A stretch of DNA of 61,550 nt from Lysobacterales bacterium (GTDB taxonomy: Bacteria; Pseudomonadota; Gammaproteobacteria; Xanthomonadales; Marinicellaceae): contig JAGRJR010000009.1 of assembly GCA_020442635.1 (NCBI GenBank), positions 1 to 61,550 on the forward strand, read 5' to 3'. Under the pieces are notes generated by a model. It did not search any database. It was given only the letters and a program-made list of their open reading frames with translations, and was not told the DNA's origin. Below, piece after piece: positions 8,887 through 16,960 of this stretch (positions within the stretch are counted from its first letter, which is position 1; each line of letters starts with the position of its first letter). The position numbers were made by a program, and so were the translations under genes.

Positions 8887-9126
8887 TCATTTAATTTTTG
8901 GTTTCTTGATATTATATTTTTTTAGACTGAGGTAAAGGTTAGCTTTTGTGGTCTTGTATCTGTTGGCGATGAATTTCTGAGTTGAGCCATTGGCCAGCAT
9001 GGTTTCTATCTCAAGCCGATAATGATTCAGCTTACTTTTGCCAGGTTCCTTAGGTCGCCATAAAGTGTCGGAATCATGATTTAAGCCATTCTGTGGTTTC
9101 AATAATATCAACCACCAACCTGTCAT
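8887..9126 (-). CDS. Small helix-turn-helix protein, 5' end lost at the repeat junction
   Basis: The open frame encodes 79 residues. Residues about 24-79 (RPKEPGKSKLNHYRLEIETM...) look like a compact resolvase/transposase-type helix-turn-helix: helix 1 with YRLEIETMLANG, then STQKFIANRYKTTKANLYLSLKKY. The first 23 residues are only the antisense of the duplicated GNAT 3' end (9057-9126), and no ribosome site precedes the ATG at 9126. No good internal start exists before the HTH. I read it as a gene truncated at its 5' end by the event that made the repeat. It may be a pseudogene or use the fused start. Confidence 0.4.
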   Translation of the reverse strand: MTGWWLILLKPQNGLNHDSDTLWRPKEPGKSKLNHYRLEIETMLANGSTQKFIANRYKTTKANLYLSLKKYNIKKPKIK

Positions 9127-9293
9127 CTGAAAAAGTGGCGCGTGCCAACGGTATGTCGCTGGATCACCAAACGGTTTACAAATCCAATCAGGTCAACATA
9201 TTCAGAATAAAACGGGCTGCATGGCTATCATTAAAGTCACTCGACAAGCGCTAAATAGAGAGTCTTGTCGAGTGATATAAGCAGTGCTTTATT
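9057..9293 (+). repeat. Direct repeat copy 2: duplicated 3' end of GNAT gene (remnant)
   Basis: Matches 6938-7187 (about 97% over the core 9075-9293). It contains the GNAT C-terminal codons without an upstream reading frame, so it is a pseudogene fragment. It ends within the last codons of the TonB-dependent receptor gene (9289-12069, minus strand). The 11-bp CACTCGACAAG hairpin is retained (9238-9275) with an altered loop. Confidence 0.9.
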
Positions 9294-12069
9294 CAAAAAA
9301 CATGCGGAAGCCCACTTGTGCCGTCCAACCGTATTTTTCATATTGAGCCAATTGGCTGCGGTCACCAAAGAACGCATAAAAAGGTTCATTGGTTAGATTA
9401 ATACCCTCGGCGTAAATCTGGAAGCGGTCATTGATTTGATACTTCGCGGAAACGTCAAATTGTAAATGGTCATCTACATACAAATCTAAACTTGGATCAT
9501 CCAGTTCGGTAATTTCAGCGAAATACTGATCACGGTAGGTCCAGGCCGCACGTAGGCTGAAACCGTTTTTTTCATACCCCAAAGACAGGTTGGCTACATT
9601 GTCCGATTGACGCGGTAAGTTGATGTCTTTAGCTCGAAAGTCCAGGTTGGCCGACGAGTCAGTGTGGGTGTAGTTGGCCGAAACAATCAAGCCATCCCAA
9701 GGCGCAGGCAGGAATTTCAGTTGTTGAGCATAGTTCAACTCCAAGCCAAACAACTCAGCATCAGAGCCATTCAAAGGCTTAATAACCTCATCGAAATCAG
9801 CATACTCACCTGAACCGGCCACATCGGCACGAACGATGAAGTTCTGAATGTCTTTATAAAATATCCCAGCTGAAATAACCGCAATATTACCTGGATAGTA
9901 TTCCACGCTTAAATCATAGTTTTGAGCCGTTAATGGTTTAAGTAGGGGATTGCCCACTTCAGCTTTGCGTTCGATTTCACCATCATCTTCTTCAATTTCA
10001 AAAAGTTCTAATGGCGCTGAATCGCCAAAATTAGGTCGGACCAAAGATTCAGAAGCAGCAGCCCTCAGTATCATTTTGTCACTGAATTCATGAATGAAAT
10101 TCAAAGAAGGTAACAAATTGGAATAATTTTTCTTTACTTTCAAATCTGAGAATGTGGCATCGCCATCATTCACCTGATCATCAATGGTGACTCGCACACC
10201 ATTGGCAGTAAACTCGGTTCTTTCTAAGCGCAGACCACCAATCCATTTGCTGTTGCCGGTTTGATAGCGTGCCATCATATAAGCAGCTGTAATGTCTTCA
10301 GATACATCGTAGTCGGCACCAATGGATTCAATACCTGAATCTTCAGCATCAAATTCAAAACCACTCATGCCGCTGAAGAAGAAATCAGAAAAACTGCGAC
10401 GATCGACCACAGCGCCAAATGGTTGTGAAAAATGGCTGACTGCTCTTCCTGCAAAATCTGCCAGGGTATAGTCTTGTCCAAAGCCATCAAAAATAATGAT
10501 ATTTTGGTCGTTGTATTTATCACGGTTACGTTGTTTGAATCCAAATTTAAAGTAAGCATCCTGATCATCAGCGATTTGTACCCTGCGTTTGAAATTCAAA
10601 GCAAAACTGGTTTCTTCGTCTTCGGTCATATTGTTCGCGAATTCAACCTCGTCTAACTCATAATTGGCAGCAACCAAAGAGGCGTCAGAGGCATTGATAC
10701 CTGGAATACGACTGTTGATGTTCAAACCCATGTCGAAATCATTTTCAAATGTAGCATCAATCCGGTTTGGCTCTTCTTCTTCGGATTTTGAATAACCCAA
10801 GGCATAATCAATTTCCCAGTCATTGAACCAGTGTTCACCACCAAAGACATAAGACTGAATGGTTTGGGTTTCCAAGCGGGCTTTGAGTTCTTTTTGAACT
10901 TCAACATCGCTGAATTCAATTTGACCACCATTGACACTGACCACGTCGCCCTTGTCCCATTTGATTTCGTTTCTTAAGCGGGTTTCGTTGTCTTCAAAAT
11001 CGCTGAATAAAGTACGGAAATAAAAGGAAGAATAATCAGTAGGTTGGTAGTCTATATTGAAAGCAACGCCCAGTCTTTCGCGATTTACGGTGTAGTCCCT
11101 TTGTTCACTTTCTGGTGGTAAGACGATATCACCTTGAGGCGTTTCAAAAGCTTCCCAACCGCCATCAGTTTCCAGATTGTCTGAACCAAAGGAACGGTCA
11201 AACCAGCTCACCGATGCCGCAATCCCAAAATTATCATAGCCATCACCCAAGGAGAACAGGTTGGTGTAAGTGCCAGATAATTTTGGGCTAAATTCATCAA
11301 CCAAATCATTGTATGAGCTTTCTAATCTCAGATTAAATGTTTGACCGCCTCGGTCAAAAGCGCTCAATGATTTGACATCAATATTTCCGCCCAAAGAATC
11401 ACCGTCCTTGTCAGCGCGCACAGTTTTACTGACGGTTACTTCTTCAATCAAATCAGATGGAATGACATCCAATGCCACTTGTCGATCGGTGGCTTCGGCT
11501 GATGGTAACGAAACACCATTGATTGAAATGGCGTTAAAGTTGGGGTCCATACCCCTTACTGTGATGAAACGGCCTTCACCTTGATCCCGGGTAATCGAAA
11601 TGCCAGGAACCCGTTGCAAAGCTTCGGTCACGTTTTGGTCTGGTAATTGACCCACAGCATCTGCAGAGAGCACATTCACCAGATTTTCTGCGTTTTTTTG
11701 CTTGTTCATCGACATGGATAAACCAGCGGCCTGACCCACAACCAGGATGTTATCCATGCGAGCGGTGTCTTCACCAATGATCAATTCAATCTGTGCATGA
11801 TCATCACCCAATTCAATTTGCTGAGTTATTTTTTCAGCGCCGATGTATTCAACGACAATGGTATAAGTCCCGGCTGAAAGATTTGAAAAAACAAAACGTC
11901 CTTTGCCATCACTGGCAGTCACCTGTCCAGTCTCAACCAAAGTAACTTTGGCATTTTCAAACAAATTGGTTTTGCTGGCATCGGTGACCTTACCATTGAT
12001 ATTGGCTGAAAGGGCATGGTTGCTCAATAAGGCAAGCGACATAGCCATCATAAGTTTATTTGGTTTCAT
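9289..12069 (-). CDS. TonB-dependent outer-membrane receptor (TIGR01782-like)
   Basis: A 926-residue receptor. The signal peptide spans about 1-22 and a carboxypeptidase-regulatory-like beta domain about 23-95. A TonB-box-like DNILVVG (106-112) precedes the plug, which carries NVTEALQRVPGISITRDQGEGRFITVRGM. The beta-barrel then runs to a C-terminal FRMFFE. The domain order fits the Xanthomonas/Caulobacter-type receptors for plant- or algae-derived substrates rather than simple siderophore receptors. It is divergent from a beta-propeller phytase across 125 bp, a pairing known from phytate-using bacteria, so phytate or phosphorylated inositol products are the likely cargo (inference). Its last codons lie in repeat copy 2. 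Confidence 0.92.
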   Translation of the reverse strand: MKPNKLMMAMSLALLSNHALSANINGKVTDASKTNLFENAKVTLVETGQVTASDGKGRFVFSNLSAGTYTIVVEYIGAEKITQQIELGDDHAQIELIIGEDTARMDNILVVGQAAGLSMSMNKQKNAENLVNVLSADAVGQLPDQNVTEALQRVPGISITRDQGEGRFITVRGMDPNFNAISINGVSLPSAEATDRQVALDVIPSDLIEEVTVSKTVRADKDGDSLGGNIDVKSLSAFDRGGQTFNLRLESSYNDLVDEFSPKLSGTYTNLFSLGDGYDNFGIAASVSWFDRSFGSDNLETDGGWEAFETPQGDIVLPPESEQRDYTVNRERLGVAFNIDYQPTDYSSFYFRTLFSDFEDNETRLRNEIKWDKGDVVSVNGGQIEFSDVEVQKELKARLETQTIQSYVFGGEHWFNDWEIDYALGYSKSEEEEPNRIDATFENDFDMGLNINSRIPGINASDASLVAANYELDEVEFANNMTEDEETSFALNFKRRVQIADDQDAYFKFGFKQRNRDKYNDQNIIIFDGFGQDYTLADFAGRAVSHFSQPFGAVVDRRSFSDFFFSGMSGFEFDAEDSGIESIGADYDVSEDITAAYMMARYQTGNSKWIGGLRLERTEFTANGVRVTIDDQVNDGDATFSDLKVKKNYSNLLPSLNFIHEFSDKMILRAAASESLVRPNFGDSAPLELFEIEEDDGEIERKAEVGNPLLKPLTAQNYDLSVEYYPGNIAVISAGIFYKDIQNFIVRADVAGSGEYADFDEVIKPLNGSDAELFGLELNYAQQLKFLPAPWDGLIVSANYTHTDSSANLDFRAKDINLPRQSDNVANLSLGYEKNGFSLRAAWTYRDQYFAEITELDDPSLDLYVDDHLQFDVSAKYQINDRFQIYAEGINLTNEPFYAFFGDRSQLAQYEKYGWTAQVGFRMFFE

Positions 12070-12135
12070 GTGTTGAAAAGTGTTGCAGATTAAAAAACGC
12101 CAATGGTAATCAGCCTTTGTTACAATTCAGTGATA

Positions 12136-12164
12136 ATTTCATGGGTTTGTCACATGCTGTTTAT
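12136..12164 (+). promoter_or_regulatory. Pho-box-like direct repeats between receptor and phytase genes
   Basis: ATTTCAT (12136-12142), gggt, TTGTCAC (12147-12153), atgc, TGTTTAT (12158-12164) are 7-bp units at 11-bp spacing. The first two match 5 of 7 positions of the PhoB half-site CTGTCAT. TATAAA at 12162-12167 could be the -10 of the phytase gene, 8 bp after the second unit. Phosphate-starvation control would suit a phytase. The match is imperfect. Confidence 0.35.
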
Positions 12165-12194
12165 AAACTCCGCTTTTTTTAATGATTTTGTCAA

Positions 12195-13229
12195 ATGAGA
12201 AAAATTGTGACATTGTGTGCCATTGGTTTATTAGGTGGGTGTATACAATCTAAACCATGGCAATTGATGGTGGATGCCGATGTCGAGACTGAAGCAGTTA
12301 ATCATTCCGGTGACGCTGCTGATGATCCAGCCTTGTGGGTGAATTTTGCAGATCCTGAAAAAAGTTTGATTTTGGGAACACAAAAAAAGCAGGGTTTATA
12401 CAGTTATGACTTATCCGGCAACATCAAACAATTCCTTCCTGCCGGTCGGTTGAATAATGTGGATATCCGTCAAAACTATCATCTACGTGGAATAAAAGTG
12501 GATGTGATTGGCGCTAGCAACCGTTCCAATAACTCAATCAGCTTATTCACCATTGATAGTGATGGTGGGATTCAGTTTTGGGATGGTCTGAAGTCAGATC
12601 AATCTGCTTTTTCAGAAGTCTATGGTTTCTGTATGGGGCATGTAAAACAAAGATTGATATTTGTGATGACTGGTAAGGACGGTGATGCTGAACTCTATGA
12701 ACTCGATAAAGTATTCATCAATGATGACATAAATATCAAAAAGTTAAGAACATTAAGCATACCTTCCCAATCAGAAGGTTGTGTAATTGATGACTCTAAT
12801 GGCAACATCTACATCGGTGAAGAAGATACAGGTGTGTGGAAATTTAATTATTGGGAAGATGGTATAAGAGAATTGGTAATTAATGTTGATGGTGAAAAAT
12901 TGGTAGCTGATGTTGAAGGTCTGGCATTAATCAAGCAAAAAAACAAAACCTATCTGATGGTTTCATCTCAGGGTAACAGTCAATACCCTATTTACGACCT
13001 CGAAGATTACCACCATGTCATTTCTGTCAGCGTGAAAGGTAACAGCCAAATTGATCAAGTGACAGGCACCGATGGTATTGATGTTAATCAGCTATTGTCC
13101 TCCTCTCAATTTCCCGAAGGTCTGTTCATTACTCAGGACGATAAAAATACCCGGCCACAGACTAATCAGAACTTTAAGGTGGTTTCATTGAAAAAAATAC
13201 TGTCTCAGTTAGAAAAAACTGAACATTAG
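12195..13229 (+). CDS. Beta-propeller phytase (3-phytase), lipoprotein
   Basis: A 344-residue six-bladed beta-propeller phytase predicted to hydrolyse myo-inositol hexakisphosphate with calcium. The lipobox LGGC (Cys16) anchors it to the envelope. Family motifs are present: DAADDPALW (40-48), LNNVDIR, GASNRSNNS, SEGCVIDD, IYIGEEDTGVW, DVEGLAL, SSQGNSQY and FPEGLFITQDD. The start is the ATG at 12195, MRKIVTLCAIGLLGG. It is divergent from the TonB-dependent receptor and probably shares a phosphate-responsive control region with it. Secreted or surface phytase plus a TonB receptor suggests that breakdown products are imported. Confident in the family; actual substrate not shown. Confidence 0.93.
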   Translation: MRKIVTLCAIGLLGGCIQSKPWQLMVDADVETEAVNHSGDAADDPALWVNFADPEKSLILGTQKKQGLYSYDLSGNIKQFLPAGRLNNVDIRQNYHLRGIKVDVIGASNRSNNSISLFTIDSDGGIQFWDGLKSDQSAFSEVYGFCMGHVKQRLIFVMTGKDGDAELYELDKVFINDDINIKKLRTLSIPSQSEGCVIDDSNGNIYIGEEDTGVWKFNYWEDGIRELVINVDGEKLVADVEGLALIKQKNKTYLMVSSQGNSQYPIYDLEDYHHVISVSVKGNSQIDQVTGTDGIDVNQLLSSSQFPEGLFITQDDKNTRPQTNQNFKVVSLKKILSQLEKTEH

Positions 13230-13354
13230 AATTAATAACAAGGTATAAAAATCTTGGGGATTATTACAGTGATTCGCTATCAAAAAGGATTGATTCAAGT
13301 TTTTAGTTGCGAGGAACAGTTGAGATTGCTGGCAGTTGTAAAATTAAACGTAAC

Positions 13355-13384
13355 AAAAAAAGCCAGCCAGTTATCAAGCCGGCT
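13355..13384 (-). terminator. Terminator downstream of the 13407-13862 gene
   Basis: AGCCAGC (13361-13367) pairs with GCCGGCT (13378-13384) with one mismatch. On the minus strand the hairpin is followed by a 7-T run (13355-13361 complement). It lies 22 bp past the stop of the last gene of the CHAT operon. Confidence 0.7.
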
Positions 13385-13406
13385 TGTTTGTTGGAAAAAT
13401 TGATGG

Positions 13407-13862
13407 TTATGGAATCGGGTGTGCATAACCATCATGCCAGTCAGACCCAAGATGACCATCAAGGCCGTGATATTTAATTCTTAAAATAAAGTGTTTGTCT
13501 ATTTCAATTGAATCTACAGCGACTTCATAGACCTGATCCGATAATGTTCTTCTACCATAAAAAAAGTCTTCTGCGGCTATGTATTGCAGATTCAAGATAC
13601 AAAAAGTATTGTGGTCATTCTCTTTTCTGATGATTAAATCTAATTGGTCTTCTGCTGATAATTTTTCGAGTAATAGCTCATCTCCAAGCTCATAAAACTC
13701 AGTTTTTGGAACCCTGAATCCGATTTTGGTATTCCGGTATTTATCGTTGAATGTCAGTGATGAAATTTTACCCGATAGGGTGCCTGATAAATAATTCTTA
13801 ACCAAATCTAATGTGTTGCTGGGATGGGTATGACCTGCATCTTTTAAGTTTTTGGTGCTCAT
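13407..13862 (-). CDS. Hypothetical cytosolic protein in CHAT operon
   Basis: A 151-residue protein I do not recognise. It has no signal peptide or membrane segment. The composition is mixed alpha/beta, with a charged middle (LLLEKLSAEDQLDLIIRKEND) and a His/Gly-rich tail (YHGLDGHLGSDWHDGYAHPIP) whose four histidines and acidic residues could bind metal. GGAGACT precedes the ATG at 13862. It is the last gene of the unit PLP enzyme - TPR/CHAT - this gene, 53 bp after the CHAT stop, and is followed by a terminator. Next to a caspase-like protein it might be a substrate, regulator or partner, but the CHAT protein is exported and this one is not, which argues against direct contact. Confidence 0.65.
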   Translation of the reverse strand: MSTKNLKDAGHTHPSNTLDLVKNYLSGTLSGKISSLTFNDKYRNTKIGFRVPKTEFYELGDELLLEKLSAEDQLDLIIRKENDHNTFCILNLQYIAAEDFFYGRRTLSDQVYEVAVDSIEIDKHFILRIKYHGLDGHLGSDWHDGYAHPIP

Positions 13863-13915
13863 GGTTTAGTCTCCAGTTAAAGATTTTAACCAGTGACTTA
13901 TTGCAGCAAATTCTC

Positions 13916-16900
13916 TCACTCGAGAATGGTGTAACTGACCCACGTGGGGTGTGTGATGGGGTTTATTTTTTGTTCGTTATACATTTCTTTTGTTGCGACC
14001 ATGCCTTCCCGTTCTGTCATTGGCCATAAGGTAGCGTGTACCTGTTTAGCTCCTGCAGCTAAAAAGGCGTAGCTGATGCTAATAAGTCCTTCGCCATCAA
14101 TATTTTGTCCTTGTGCTGTATCGCAGGCCGAAAGTACCACATGGTCAGCGTTGATTTCAAGCTGTGAAATTTCGTTAATGGTTAATAACTCTATCTGGTT
14201 GTTTTGGGGTAAAAGCAATCCTGAAAGTTCCGGAAATTCATTGTTGATGATGCCATGTGTAGCGAAATGTATGATATCAGGTTGTTTCACTAACTCCTGT
14301 TGCAAGTTGGCATAAGTGGCCATCTCACCATCAATCCAGGTAAAGTGGTCTATCGACCATTGGTTTTTAATCCATTCTGATTCCGCGGTTGAGCCAGGCA
14401 GTGGCGGCAAGTTAATATTTTGGCTGATTGGGTTGGAAACAACTAAAATGTTTTGATTGTCTTGAAATTGACGATTCTGTTGATATTGAAGTATCAATGA
14501 TGGTGTCAACTTGATGCTAGAGTTGCGGTGCAGACCCCATGGGTAAATGGTAAGCAAACCGTGGGGAACAATGACGTTTTCATGTGATGTGTGGATGGGG
14601 AAAAGCACATGTTCATTAAGCCACTTTCTGATTTGTAAAATATGGTTGGGTAATTGACGTGATCCAGGATTGTTTTTAAAAAAAATAAAAAGCTCAGTGA
14701 TGGCTGACTCTATTTTTGATTTGGCTGGTAAATAATGGAGTTGTATACCTTGTTTGTTGACTTCCCAGAGTAAGGATTGTTTTTCGTCCAATCTGTAGGC
14801 CCAGATGGTTTGATTCGGTGTCAGTCTGTCTCGTAGTTGATGGATGCGGTTTTCTGAAAATTGATTGGGTTTGTACAGCTGCCGGCTTTCCTTTAATGCA
14901 TCGAGTTCATTTTTAGCCATCAAGATTCTGTGTTGCAGCCTGTCAACTTCTGCCTGGGTGAAGTCAGGTTGGTTTAAAAGATTTTGTTTGATGTTGTTTA
15001 AGGCGATGAATCTGTTTTGGGCTTGTTTTAGTTGCTCATTATCATGTGAATGGTTAAATGGACTTTGAATCAGTCTATTGAGAACTTGGGCTTTTCCCGC
15101 TTCAGAAATTAACAGTGTTTTATAAAGCAATGAAGTTTCTTGTGGTGTTTGAAACCGTTCATGCAACAAGCTCAGAATTAAATCGTTTCTGATTTGTTCA
15201 GTTTGTTTATTAAAGCTAGCCAGTTGAACAGGAATGTGAATGCCCTGGCTGATCTTTTCGGCTGATGACAAGGCATTTTCAAAATATGTAGCCGCATGCT
15301 GATAATCATTTTGCTGAAAAAAAAGTTGTCCAAGTGCCGTCAACACTTTAAATTGTGCAAAGCCATCGTTGGCTTGTTGTAAAAGTTGTATCAGTAATTT
15401 ATTTGCTTTGGCATATTGATGATGCAAAGTATATACTTGGCTGGCAAGCAAGTTGAGTTTAAACAAGTGCAGTGATTCGCTAGAACCTGCATATATTTTT
15501 CTGCTTTGATTGATGTGGTCGATGGCATTTGATAATGGTTCCGTTCTGAGGTGTTCTGGTACGCTTTTGGCCAGCTGGAATTGCAGATTAGCCATAGCCA
15601 TATAGTCAGAAGCCAGTTGTAGCTGGTTATTTTTAGCTTGGTCAAATTTAATGGCTTTTTGCAATAAAGCAGCACCTTCTGTAAAGTTTTGTTGCTCAAC
15701 ATAAACCGCGGCCAATTCTCGGAGGGTGGTTGAGTAGTAAGCAGTCAAGGTGATTTTTTCAGCTTCGCTGATTGATTGTTTCAGGTAATTCAAAGCCAGT
15801 GCTTCATCGCCGAGTTTGGCATACAGCCGACCTAATAATCTTAAAGCTCTTATCACACCAGGCTTGTCATTGAGGTGTTGTCGTAATTCAATAATTTGGT
15901 GCCATTCTTTTATCAGCCCTTCGAACTGACCCTGAGTTTCCAGATTCCATGCGCGCATTTCTTTCAGGTAAGCCAGCCCCCTATCATCTCCCATTTTTTG
16001 TGCTGTGATGATGCCTTGATCATACATGTCCAACGCTTTTTGTATGAATCCAGTTTGGAAATAGGCTCCACCCAGATTGTTTTGGATGCGCGTGAGTTGT
16101 TCAATGTTTTCAAGCTTTTCCCAAATGACTTTTGATTTGAGGTAATTGTTGATGGCTTTTTCATAGTTTCCCATTAAGTAATGATTTAAGCCAATGCTGT
16201 TGAATGTTGAGGCGGTCATGACTTCATTGGAGTGGTTTTTATTGATTTGCAGGGCTTGTTGTAATTGGGCTATCGCTGAATGGTGTTGCCCTTTGGTCAT
16301 GTTTAAGCTGGCAAGAAAGGAAAAAACATGGCTTCTAAATATTGTGTTTTCTGGTGCTACATTCAGTAATTGTTGAAGTTTAATCTCAGCTTCATCCAAA
16401 AAGCCCAACTGCCGAAAATTGGAGGCATGGACAGCTAAAAGGTATTTGCCAAGCGGTGTGGTCACCTCTATTTTTTGCTTATTGAGTAGTTCAAGTAATT
16501 TTTGATTGTCTTCAAATTTTCCCTCATTGTAATTCTTGATAACCTCAATCAACAATTTCCATTGCAAATACGTAGAGTCGTCAAGGATTGTTGAAGTTAA
16601 TCTAATCTTGATGGGTTGATGTTGGTTTCCAGTGATAGCAAGCTGTATTTTTTGTGGTTGTTTGTGGTGTAAAAAATAAAGAGGAAACATGTCATGAGTC
16701 GGTGAGCTTAAATCATGCTGCAAAGTTCCCTCACCCATCACTAATTTCAAAGTGGTTACTTGTTCTATGCTGATTAAGCTGGGTGAATCAAATTTGACAT
16801 CTAATACAAGTTGTTTTTCTTCATTGGGTAAAATGACATAGTCTTTATTGAATTCAATTGACTCAGTGGCACATAACCCCCTTGGAAATCCTAAAAAGAA

Positions 16901-16960
16901 CACAAAGCATAGCGCTGTGTTAAACAATGCCTTTGTTATTGTGTTCCTTGTGGTTGTCAT
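13916..16960 (-). CDS. Exported TPR-CHAT (caspase-like) protein
   Basis: A 1014-residue protein. An N-terminal signal peptide (FNTALCFVFFLGFPRGLCA) is followed by a beta region, many tetratricopeptide repeats (about 150-600), a coiled linker and a C-terminal CHAT peptidase domain (about 770-1014). The catalytic pair is visible: His902 in HFATHG and Cys946 in LSACDTAQG. The usual last CHAT segment (a helix carrying ALRQAQ before HPxxWAxFxL) is missing. The sequence jumps from EMYNEQKI to NPITHPTWVSYTILE. Signal peptide plus CHAT suggests a periplasmic or surface protease-like protein of unknown target. Its ATG directly follows the TAA of the PLP enzyme gene, so the two are translationally coupled. 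Confidence 0.87.
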   Translation of the reverse strand: MTTTRNTITKALFNTALCFVFFLGFPRGLCATESIEFNKDYVILPNEEKQLVLDVKFDSPSLISIEQVTTLKLVMGEGTLQHDLSSPTHDMFPLYFLHHKQPQKIQLAITGNQHQPIKIRLTSTILDDSTYLQWKLLIEVIKNYNEGKFEDNQKLLELLNKQKIEVTTPLGKYLLAVHASNFRQLGFLDEAEIKLQQLLNVAPENTIFRSHVFSFLASLNMTKGQHHSAIAQLQQALQINKNHSNEVMTASTFNSIGLNHYLMGNYEKAINNYLKSKVIWEKLENIEQLTRIQNNLGGAYFQTGFIQKALDMYDQGIITAQKMGDDRGLAYLKEMRAWNLETQGQFEGLIKEWHQIIELRQHLNDKPGVIRALRLLGRLYAKLGDEALALNYLKQSISEAEKITLTAYYSTTLRELAAVYVEQQNFTEGAALLQKAIKFDQAKNNQLQLASDYMAMANLQFQLAKSVPEHLRTEPLSNAIDHINQSRKIYAGSSESLHLFKLNLLASQVYTLHHQYAKANKLLIQLLQQANDGFAQFKVLTALGQLFFQQNDYQHAATYFENALSSAEKISQGIHIPVQLASFNKQTEQIRNDLILSLLHERFQTPQETSLLYKTLLISEAGKAQVLNRLIQSPFNHSHDNEQLKQAQNRFIALNNIKQNLLNQPDFTQAEVDRLQHRILMAKNELDALKESRQLYKPNQFSENRIHQLRDRLTPNQTIWAYRLDEKQSLLWEVNKQGIQLHYLPAKSKIESAITELFIFFKNNPGSRQLPNHILQIRKWLNEHVLFPIHTSHENVIVPHGLLTIYPWGLHRNSSIKLTPSLILQYQQNRQFQDNQNILVVSNPISQNINLPPLPGSTAESEWIKNQWSIDHFTWIDGEMATYANLQQELVKQPDIIHFATHGIINNEFPELSGLLLPQNNQIELLTINEISQLEINADHVVLSACDTAQGQNIDGEGLISISYAFLAAGAKQVHATLWPMTEREGMVATKEMYNEQKINPITHPTWVSYTILE

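Larger units (their letters stand above)
7188..9056. mobile_element. Putative 1.9-kb inserted cassette bounded by GNAT 3'-end repeats
   Basis: Unique sequence lies between two direct copies of the GNAT 3' end. It carries minus-strand genes for an unknown anchored protein, an unknown exported protein and a small HTH protein that has lost its own start at the right junction. No integrase, transposase or terminal inverted repeat is visible. Either an element integrated and rebuilt the gene end, or a tandem duplication decayed. The repeats are direct observation; mobility is inference. Confidence 0.45.
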
